This document shows positions 5,646 to 12,847 of a DNA stretch of 17,139 nt, one piece after another. The notes beneath the pieces were generated by a model. That model made no database searches. It worked only from the letters and a program-made list of their open reading frames with translations, and had not been told where the DNA came from. Position numbers and translations under genes: made by a program. Each line of letters starts with the position of its first letter. Within the stretch, counting starts at the first letter, position 1. Source of the stretch: Rhodoferax sp. (lineage in GTDB: Bacteria > Pseudomonadota > Gammaproteobacteria > Burkholderiales > Burkholderiaceae); the NCBI GenBank assembly GCA_020048295.1, contig JAIFMT010000012.1, forward strand, positions 1 through 17,139. The letters run 5' to 3'.

Positions 5646-7805
5646 ATGTTGCTGAACCCCCAACTGCAATCGCGCTTCAACGCGCTCAAGGCCGCCGGCC
5701 TGTTGCCATCCCCCAAAGGGGCAGCACTGGCGGTGCTCAGACTGGCGCAGCAGGACAACACCACCACTGCCGATCTGGCGCACGCCGTGCAGGCCGACCC
5801 CGTGCTGGTGGCACGCCTGGTCAAGCTGGCCAACAGTTGTCGCATGCCTGGCACCCGGCCGGTGCTGGCGATCGCGGAGGCGGTGCAAATGCTCGGACTC
5901 AACGCCGTGCGCGGTCTGGCACTGGGCAGTTCGTTGCTGGCAGACCGTCACCCCACGCGCTGCAGCGCGTTTGACTACGAGCAATTCTGGTCGCACAACC
6001 TGGCGTGCGCGGTGGCGATGCGCGCCTTTGCGGCGCGCACCCGCGTCATTCAGAGCGACGAAGGCTTCACACTCGGGCTGCTGTCGCACATGGGCGAGCT
6101 CGGTCTGGCCGGCCTGTTTCCCGACGACTACGCGCGGCTGCTGCTCACCGCCGAGCGCAGCGAGCTGCTGGCGCAGGAACGCCAGGCCTTCGCATTCGAC
6201 CATGACGAACTGACTGCCGCACTGCTGCTGGACTGGGGCTTTCCTGAAGGCCTGGTGGCCCCGATCGTGCAGCATGTACCACCCGCTGCGGTAGCCGACC
6301 CCGCCCGTGCCAGCCAGTTGCGGCTGACGCTGCGACTGGCCTGCCAGACCGCCGACATCTGCCTGACCGACGCGCCCAAGCGGCCAGCGCAGATGCCGCA
6401 GCTGCTGCAACTGGGCCAGCAAAGCGGCATTGAAACCGACGAGCTGCTGCGCCTGTGCGACCAAGTGGTGGGCGACTGGACTGACTGGAGCGCGCTGCTG
6501 GAGCTTGGGTCGCAAACCCTGCCGCCATTTGCCGAGTTGCTTAGCCTGGCACCGGCCGCCGCGTCAAGCGCTGCCAACGGCTCCACCGACGCGCCCGAGG
6601 TGCTTGACGCTGCCCCGCCCGGCCTGCACGAACTGGCCGCCGAGCTGGCCCGGCTGAACCAGCGCGTCGAACACGGTCGCCAGCGCAACCTCGACAACGA
6701 ACGACGTATGGAACTGGCGCTCAGCGGCAGTGAGCTGGGCACCTGGGACTGGCATGTGCCCAGCGGCGAGGTGGTGCTCAATGAGCGTTGGTGCGCGATG
6801 CTGGGCTACCGCTCCAAAGAGGTGGTGCCGCACATGGACACCTGGAAAAAATGGGTCCACCCGGACGACTACCCCCAGGTCGTCAGCGACATGCAACGCC
6901 ACTTGGGTGGGCACAGCCCGGTTTATGAAAACGAGCACCGGATGCGCCACAAAGGTGGCCACTGGGTTTGGGTGCTCGATCGCGGCCGGGTGGTCGAGCG
7001 CGATGCCAGCGGGGCTGCGCTGCGCGTGGTCGGCACCCACATGGACATCAGCCGGCGCAAACAGGCGGAGGCCGAATTGTTGCGCTCCAACCGCGAGCTG
7101 GAGCAATTCAGCTACAGCATCTCGCACGACATGCGCCAGCCGCTGCGCATGGTCAACAGCTACCTGCAGCTGCTGCAAAAAAGCCTGGGCCAGGGGCTCA
7201 CGCCGGAGCAACGCGCCTACTTCAAATTTGCCATCGATGGCGCGCAGCGCATGGACACCATGATGCTGGCACTGCTGGACTATTCGCGTGTGGGCCGCAA
7301 GGGCGAGCCGCCATCCTGGGTGGAAAGCAGGAACCTGGTCGATGAAGCGGTGCATTTCCTGCAAGCCAGCGTGGCTGAAAGCGGGGCGCAGTTGCGCTTG
7401 CTTGGCCATTGGCCAAAGATTTTTGTCAGCCCTGACGAGATGCTGCGGCTGCTGCAGAACCTGCTGGCCAACGCGCTGAAATTCCGCATCGACAAGCAGG
7501 TGCCGCAGATCACCCTGCGCAGTGAACTGACCGCGCGTCACTGGCGGCTGTGCGTGGCTGACAACGGCGTGGGCCTGCAGGCAGACCAGATCGACCGGCT
7601 GTTCCAGGTGTTCTCGCGGCTGCAGTCGCGCATCGCCTTTGAAGGCACGGGCATCGGGCTGGCACTGTGCCGCAAAATTGCCGAACACCACGGCGGGCGC
7701 ATCTGGGCCGAATCTGCGGGGGTCGGGCAGGGCAGCCAGTTTTGCGTGGAACTGCCGCAGACCCCATTCCCAGCAGCCACCAGCGCCGAAACCCCCGCCC
7801 CATGA
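5646..7805 (+). CDS. HDOD-PAS-histidine kinase fusion
   Basis: The product is 719 residues from ATG 5646; a TTG at 5631 is an in-frame alternative, and neither has a good ribosome site. Residues ~10-230 form an HDOD domain (LPSPKGAALAVLRLAQ, then LVKLANSC, AVQMLGLNAVRGLALGSSLL). Next come a linker and coiled coil, and a PAS domain at ~350-470 (GTWDWHVPSGEVVLNERW, ending VVGTHMDISRRK). The HisKA box is SYSISHDMRQPLR with phospho-acceptor His 494, followed by a HATPase with N-box LLQNLLANALKF, G1 DNGVG (639-643) and G2 GTGIG (667-671). No membrane segment is seen, so it is cytosolic. It should autophosphorylate and pass phosphate to one of the cassette's receivers. HDOD domains usually stand alone or with GGDEF/EAL output; here one appears to act as an input module. 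The stop overlaps the next start (ATGA). The missing receiver domain in the protein itself implies a separate partner. Confidence 0.9.
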   Translation: MLLNPQLQSRFNALKAAGLLPSPKGAALAVLRLAQQDNTTTADLAHAVQADPVLVARLVKLANSCRMPGTRPVLAIAEAVQMLGLNAVRGLALGSSLLADRHPTRCSAFDYEQFWSHNLACAVAMRAFAARTRVIQSDEGFTLGLLSHMGELGLAGLFPDDYARLLLTAERSELLAQERQAFAFDHDELTAALLLDWGFPEGLVAPIVQHVPPAAVADPARASQLRLTLRLACQTADICLTDAPKRPAQMPQLLQLGQQSGIETDELLRLCDQVVGDWTDWSALLELGSQTLPPFAELLSLAPAAASSAANGSTDAPEVLDAAPPGLHELAAELARLNQRVEHGRQRNLDNERRMELALSGSELGTWDWHVPSGEVVLNERWCAMLGYRSKEVVPHMDTWKKWVHPDDYPQVVSDMQRHLGGHSPVYENEHRMRHKGGHWVWVLDRGRVVERDASGAALRVVGTHMDISRRKQAEAELLRSNRELEQFSYSISHDMRQPLRMVNSYLQLLQKSLGQGLTPEQRAYFKFAIDGAQRMDTMMLALLDYSRVGRKGEPPSWVESRNLVDEAVHFLQASVAESGAQLRLLGHWPKIFVSPDEMLRLLQNLLANALKFRIDKQVPQITLRSELTARHWRLCVADNGVGLQADQIDRLFQVFSRLQSRIAFEGTGIGLALCRKIAEHHGGRIWAESAGVGQGSQFCVELPQTPFPAATSAETPAP

Positions 7806-9382
7806 GATCATTGCCCAGCTCATCCGTGCGCGCCTGGAGCGTGGCCGTCGGTGTGTTTGTCGTGGCTGCCACCTTGTCAGCGGGTTTGATCTGGACCTTG
7901 GAAGCCTCCCGCCTGCGCGAAGCGCGCGCACTGGCCGCCAACCTGGCCACCGAGCGCGCGCAAGCCCTGCAGGGCAACCTGGAACGTGCCTTTTCTGCCG
8001 CCTACGCGCTCGGGGCCATGGTGCGCCAGGGCAAGGGCCGAGTGCCCGAATTTACCGAAACCGCCACCCAGATGCTGCCGTTCTATCCCGGCGTGGGTTC
8101 GTTGCAAATGGCCGCTGGCGGCACTGTGTCCGACATCGTGCCGCTGGCCGGCAACGAAAAGGCCATCGGTCACAACCTGCTGGCCGACCCCAGCCGCAAC
8201 AAAGAGGCCTTTCTGGCCCGTGACACCGGCCAACTGACGCTGGCCGGACCATTTTCGCTGCTGCAAGGCGGGTTGGGTGCGGCAGCGCGTTTGCCAGTGT
8301 TTTTGCCGGCCGACTCGGGTGCACCCTATTTTTGGGGTTTTGTGGTGGTGCTGCTGCGCTTTCCGCAAGCCCTTGAAGCCGCCCATCTGGGGCTGCTGCA
8401 AGAGCGCGGTTTTCTCTACCAGCTGTGGCGCATGCACCCCGACACCGGGCAAAAGCAGCTGATCGGCAGCAACACCGTGCAGCCGTTGCCAGACCCCGTG
8501 ACCGCTGAACTGGCGGTGCCTAACGCCACCTGGCACTTAAGCATCAGTCCGGCGCGCGGCTGGAGCGACCCCCCCGGTTTGCTGCTCAAGGGCGTGTTGG
8601 CGCTGGCGTTCAGCCTGTTGCTCGCTGGCCTGGCCAAGCTGCTGCTGGAACTGCAAACCCAGGAACGCCTGCTGGAGAGCCGGGTGGCCGCACGCACCCA
8701 GGAACTGCAACGTTTATCTGAGGTCACTGCGCACCATTTGCAGGAGCCGGCACGCCGTCTGGCCAGCTACGCCGAGCGGCTTGGCACCCAGCTGGCAGGT
8801 CAATCGCTGCCCGCCGACACGCGGCTGTCACTCGACTTTATTGGCCAGCAGGCGCGGCGCATGAAGAAGCAGCTGGGCGACGTGGAGCGCTACCTGGCGG
8901 CCGACCAGCCGCGCGCCACGCCAGCGCTGACCGACCCAGAGCCGGTGCTGCGTGGGCTGCTGGCGCAACTGCAGCCGCGCATTGAGGCCGTTCACGCGCA
9001 AGTGACGCTGGGCAGACTGCCGTCGGTCTGGATCGATGCGCCGCGCCTAAGTGACCTGTTCGAGATGGCGCTCGACAACGCCTTGCAGTTTGGTCAGCCG
9101 CCGCTGGCTGGTACGCCACGGCACATCACCATCGATGGCCAGCCGCTTGACCGCTGGGTGCGCTTTTGCGTCAGCGACAACGGCCCGGGCATTGATGCCC
9201 AGTACTTTGAGCGGCTGTTCCGGGTATTTGAGCGCCTGAACGCCAGCAGCGAAGGCACCGGCATCGGACTGGCTATCATCCGGCACATTGCCGACAGCTG
9301 TGGTGGCCGCGCCTGGTTGGAGGCGGCACCGGGTGGCGGTGTCCGTGTGTGTTTTGAACTCCCTGCGCAGGAAACAACTTGA
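7802..9382 (+). CDS. Membrane CHASE-domain histidine kinase with altered H-box
   Basis: The 526-residue protein begins with a membrane helix (~11-31), then a periplasmic CHASE sensor (~45-250) with FYPGVGSLQMA, GNEKAIGHNLLADPSRN and the GPFSLLQGG / RLPVFLPA region. A second helix (~259-282) leads to a coiled coil. The H-box reads TAHHLQEPARR with His 311 at the phospho-acceptor position and His 312 where most kinases have Glu or Asp. The HATPase domain has N-box LFEMALDNALQF, DNGPGI (459-464), LFRVFERL and GTGIG (485-489), all intact. CHASE domains bind small extracellular ligands; the ligand is unknown. ATG 7802 overlaps the previous stop (ATGA) and the stop overlaps the receiver's TTG start. 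The H-box variant resembles kinases that pair with small Rcp1-like receivers, one of which follows directly (family knowledge plus inference). Confidence 0.9.
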   Translation: MRSLPSSSVRAWSVAVGVFVVAATLSAGLIWTLEASRLREARALAANLATERAQALQGNLERAFSAAYALGAMVRQGKGRVPEFTETATQMLPFYPGVGSLQMAAGGTVSDIVPLAGNEKAIGHNLLADPSRNKEAFLARDTGQLTLAGPFSLLQGGLGAAARLPVFLPADSGAPYFWGFVVVLLRFPQALEAAHLGLLQERGFLYQLWRMHPDTGQKQLIGSNTVQPLPDPVTAELAVPNATWHLSISPARGWSDPPGLLLKGVLALAFSLLLAGLAKLLLELQTQERLLESRVAARTQELQRLSEVTAHHLQEPARRLASYAERLGTQLAGQSLPADTRLSLDFIGQQARRMKKQLGDVERYLAADQPRATPALTDPEPVLRGLLAQLQPRIEAVHAQVTLGRLPSVWIDAPRLSDLFEMALDNALQFGQPPLAGTPRHITIDGQPLDRWVRFCVSDNGPGIDAQYFERLFRVFERLNASSEGTGIGLAIIRHIADSCGGRAWLEAAPGGGVRVCFELPAQETT

Positions 9383-9825
9383 ATCCGCAACCCAGTCCGT
9401 TTGTGATTTTGCTGGCCGAAGACGAGCCCGCCGATGCCCATCTGGTCAAAGCCGCGCTGGCCGAGGCGCGCCTGCCCGCTGAGCTGCACCATGTGGAGGA
9501 TGGCCGCGAGGTGCTTGAATTCCTGCGCCGCCAGCCCCCCCGCTTTGCCAGCGCGCCACGCCCCAACCTGATCTTGCTGGACCTCAACATGCCGCGCATG
9601 GATGGACGCGAATGCCTCACCGCCCTCAAGGCCGACAGCGCGCTGCGCGACATTCCGGTGGTGATCCTGACCACCTCGGAGGTCGAGCGCGACGTGCTCG
9701 CCTCCTACAAGCTGGGCGCCTCGGGCTACCTCACCAAAGCGATGGACGTGGACGAGTTCATCACCGCCATCCGCCAACTCGGCGACTACTGGATCCATCT
9801 GGTGCGCCTGCCACAGCGCCATTGA
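9379..9825 (+). CDS. Stand-alone receiver (Rcp1-like response regulator)
   Basis: The 148-residue protein is only a CheY-like receiver: acidic pair E14/D15 (LLAEDEPAD), phospho-acceptor Asp 68 (LILLDLNMP), the Thr/Ser switch in ILTTSE (98-100) and Lys 120 (YLTK). The insertion PRFASAPRP and the tail GDYWIHLVRLP are typical of Rcp1-type receivers that serve bacteriophytochrome-like kinases. There is no output domain, so it acts as a phosphate carrier or binds a partner protein. Start is TTG at 9379, overlapping the kinase stop (TTGA). It is chosen because AGGA (9369-9372) lies 6 nt upstream and the next in-frame Met is inside the receiver core. The tight coupling suggests it is the partner of the CHASE kinase. 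Confidence 0.92.
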   Translation: MNPQPSPFVILLAEDEPADAHLVKAALAEARLPAELHHVEDGREVLEFLRRQPPRFASAPRPNLILLDLNMPRMDGRECLTALKADSALRDIPVVILTTSEVERDVLASYKLGASGYLTKAMDVDEFITAIRQLGDYWIHLVRLPQRH

Positions 9826-9833
9826 GCCAACCC

Positions 9834-12827
9834 ATGTTTTCTGCCACGCACCTGCATCCAGCCACACCGCCTGCCAGCAAATTGGTGTTGCTGATCGAAG
9901 ACGAGCCAGGCGATGCGCACCTGATTGCGCTGCAACTGGCCGAGCCGGGTGAAGACCGCTACCAGTTGCACCACGCCGACAGCATGGCACAGGCCCGCCA
10001 GTTGGTGGAGACGGAAAACTTTCGCCCCGACGTGGTGCTGCTGGACTTGAACCTGCCCGACTCGGCGGGTGTGGCAAGCGTGGCACTGTGCCGCGCGCTG
10101 ATCGATGCACCGGTGATCGTGCTGACCGGGTTCGACGACAGCGATTCCCGCCAGGCCGCCATCCAGTCAGGGGCCGAAGACTACCTGACCAAGGGCGGTA
10201 GCGGCCAAGACCTGCGCAAAGCCCTGCGCTACGCCATGCTGCGTTACCAGCGCGACACCGATGCCCGGCTGGCCACCGCCGTGTTCACGCACTCGTATGA
10301 CGGCATCCTGATCACCAATGCCCAGGGGCTCATCATTGAGGTCAATCCGGCACTGTGCCGCATCACCGGTTACAGCGCACAGGAATTGCTCGGCAAGAGC
10401 CCCCGGCTGCTGGCCTCGGGGCAGCACGACCAGCAGTTTTATGCCGCCATGTGGCGCAGCCTTCTGGCGCACGATGTCTGGCAGGGCGAGTTGGTCAACC
10501 GCCATAAGGACGGCCGTCTGTACTTTGTGCGCGAATCTATCACCGTGAACCGCAACGCCTCGGGGCGCATTCAGCAGTTCATCAGCGCAATGGGCGACAT
10601 CACCGAACGCCACGCGGCGCAAGAGTCGCTGCAGCGTAACAACCTGCTGCTGCAGAGCATCCTCGACAACATCCCGGTCGGCTTGAGCGTGTTCGATGCC
10701 GGCCACCGGCTGGTGGCTAAAAACAGCCTCTTCCAAAGTAGCCTGGACCTGCCTGATGCGCTGTTTGACGACCCACACATCAGCTTCGAGCGCTTGTTGC
10801 GCTTTAACGCTGAGCGCGGTGAATACGGCTTTGGCGTGCCCGAAGATCTGGTGGCGCAAAACACGCCGCGCCTGCATCACTCCACCCTGCAACAGTTTGA
10901 GCGCACCCGCCCCAACGGCGTGGTGCTCGACGTGCGCGCTGCGCCCATGCCCGACGGCGGCTTTGTCACCACCTACACCGACATCACCGAGCGCAAACAG
11001 GCGCAGGCGCAAGCCACCCACAGCATGCAGATGCTGCGCGGCGCGATTGACTCGATTGATGAGGCCTTTGCCCTGTTTGACCCGCAAGACCGTCTGGCTT
11101 TCTTCAACGAAAAATTTCGCCACATCTACGCCACCTCGTCGCCGGCCATCCAGCTGGGCATCACCTTTGAAGCACTCATCCGCGAAGGGGTGCGCCGTGG
11201 CCAACACCCCGATGCCGTCGGCCGGGAGGAAGAATGGGTGACCGAGCGGCTGGCCGCGCACCGCACCGCCAGCGCACCGGTGTTGCAAACGCTCAACGAT
11301 GGCCGGGTGCTGCGCATTATTGAGCGGCGCCTGCCCGACGGCAGCACCGCCGGTTTTCGCATCGACATCACCGACCTGGTACGCGCCAACCAGGAAGCGC
11401 AGGCCGCCAATCTGGCCAAAAGCCGGTTTCTGGCCACCATGTCGCATGAAATCCGCACCCCGATGAACGGCATTCTGGGCATGGCGCAGTTGCTGGCGCA
11501 GCCCAGCTTGAGTGAGCGCGACCGGTTGGAATACGCGCGAACGGTGCTGAGCTCAGGGCGCTCCTTGCTGAACCTGCTCAACGACATTCTGGATTTGTCA
11601 AAAATCGAGGCTGGCCATTTTGAGGTGGATTTGTCCCCGGTGGATCCAGCGCAGCTGCTGCAGGAAGCGCAGGCGCTGTTTTCCGGTGCTGCCAGAAACA
11701 AGGGGTTGCAGCTTGACTGGCAATGGCACGGCGCTCCGATGCAAAGCTATATGAGCGACAGCCACCGCCTGCGTCAAATGCTGAGCAACCTGGTGGGCAA
11801 CGCCATCAAGTTCACGCCAGCCGGGCGAATATTGATGGAAGCCAGTTCCGTGAGCGACCCAGACGGAGGAACGCTGCTGGAGTTTGCCGTGACGGACACC
11901 GGCATTGGCATTGCGCCCGAAAAGCAGGCAACCCTGTTCGAGGCGTTTTCCCAGGCCGACAGCTCCACCACGCGCGAATTTGGTGGCTCCGGGCTGGGCC
12001 TGTCAATCGTGCGGCGACTGGCGCAACTGCTCGGCGGCAGTGTCGGTGTGCAAAGCGCACCGGGCCAGGGCGCGCGCTTCTGGTTTCGCATCCAGGTCAG
12101 CCCGATCACCCACACCACGCCCACATCACCCCTGGCAAGCGCCCCCGCCCCCGCGCTGCCAGCCACCGGGCAACCGTGCTTTACCGGCCACGTGCTGGTG
12201 GCCGAAGACAACCCGGTCAACTGCATGGTGATCGAGGGCCTGCTGGGTACGCTCGGTGTGACAGTCGATCTGGTGGAAAACGGCCTGCTGGCCGTCGAAG
12301 TGCTGGCCAAAGGTGCGACCCCGGACCTGCTACTGATGGACCTGCACATGCCGGTGATGGATGGTTACCAGGCCACCCTGCTGATCCGTCAGACCGAGTT
12401 GGACGGCAATCGCCCCAGGGTGCCGATCATCGCGCTGACCGCCGACGCTTTCGAGGACGATCGGCTGCACTGTCTGGCCGTTGGCATGGACGGCTTTTTG
12501 ACCAAGCCAATTGCCCTTGATGCGCTGGCCGGGGCATTGTCGGCCTGGCTGCCCACGCGTCTGGTGGCCAGTGCTGAAGCGATGTCCGCCGATGAGCTGC
12601 AACAAGGTGGCGCCAATGTCCCGTCGCCGCTGGCCGCGCTGATGGTCGAAACGCAGGCGTTGCTGGAACAACACAAGTACGATGCCATTGAACGTTTTGC
12701 GGCGCTGCAAGCGGCGGCGGCTCACACCCCGCTGGCCGGCACGTTCGACGCCATTGCACCGCTGGTGAGAAATTTGCAGTTTGCGCAAGCGCTGGCGCTG
12801 CTGCAACGGGTGTCCGACGCGGCCTGA
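9834..12827 (+). CDS. Hybrid sensor kinase REC-PAS-PAS-PAS-HisKA-HATPase-REC
   Basis: The 997-residue cytosolic protein reads in order: receiver 1 (~15-135; acidic E22/D23, Asp 71, Lys 120), PAS 1 (~145-258, with NifL-like SGxxxxxxY, W216-x-G-E and NRxKDG), PAS 2 (~270-388) and PAS 3 (~400-515), both of the PAS_7 type. HisKA follows with FLATMSHEIRTPMNG and His 538. The HATPase has N-box MLSNLVGNAIKF, DTGIG (688-692) and GSGLGL (718-723). Receiver 2 (~785-905) has E791/D792, Asp 836, Thr 869 and Lys 891. The tail 930-997 is helical but lacks an HPt H-x-x-K-G motif. A receiver at the N-terminus suggests it accepts phosphate from an upstream kinase before its own sensing step. ATG 9834 lies 8 nt after the receiver gene. 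No membrane segment is seen. Confidence 0.93.
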   Translation: MFSATHLHPATPPASKLVLLIEDEPGDAHLIALQLAEPGEDRYQLHHADSMAQARQLVETENFRPDVVLLDLNLPDSAGVASVALCRALIDAPVIVLTGFDDSDSRQAAIQSGAEDYLTKGGSGQDLRKALRYAMLRYQRDTDARLATAVFTHSYDGILITNAQGLIIEVNPALCRITGYSAQELLGKSPRLLASGQHDQQFYAAMWRSLLAHDVWQGELVNRHKDGRLYFVRESITVNRNASGRIQQFISAMGDITERHAAQESLQRNNLLLQSILDNIPVGLSVFDAGHRLVAKNSLFQSSLDLPDALFDDPHISFERLLRFNAERGEYGFGVPEDLVAQNTPRLHHSTLQQFERTRPNGVVLDVRAAPMPDGGFVTTYTDITERKQAQAQATHSMQMLRGAIDSIDEAFALFDPQDRLAFFNEKFRHIYATSSPAIQLGITFEALIREGVRRGQHPDAVGREEEWVTERLAAHRTASAPVLQTLNDGRVLRIIERRLPDGSTAGFRIDITDLVRANQEAQAANLAKSRFLATMSHEIRTPMNGILGMAQLLAQPSLSERDRLEYARTVLSSGRSLLNLLNDILDLSKIEAGHFEVDLSPVDPAQLLQEAQALFSGAARNKGLQLDWQWHGAPMQSYMSDSHRLRQMLSNLVGNAIKFTPAGRILMEASSVSDPDGGTLLEFAVTDTGIGIAPEKQATLFEAFSQADSSTTREFGGSGLGLSIVRRLAQLLGGSVGVQSAPGQGARFWFRIQVSPITHTTPTSPLASAPAPALPATGQPCFTGHVLVAEDNPVNCMVIEGLLGTLGVTVDLVENGLLAVEVLAKGATPDLLLMDLHMPVMDGYQATLLIRQTELDGNRPRVPIIALTADAFEDDRLHCLAVGMDGFLTKPIALDALAGALSAWLPTRLVASAEAMSADELQQGGANVPSPLAALMVETQALLEQHKYDAIERFAALQAAAAHTPLAGTFDAIAPLVRNLQFAQALALLQRVSDAA

Positions 12828-12847
12828 TTCTGCTAACCTGCGAACCT

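Noticed and set aside
6564..7931. Open - strand frame of 455 codons opposite the first kinase
   Set aside because: It spans the junction of two real genes and has no recognisable protein features.
930..12827. HPt domain at the end of the hybrid kinase (residues 930-997, bases about 12621-12827)
   Set aside because: The tail has no His followed by the x-x-K-G pattern needed for phosphotransfer.
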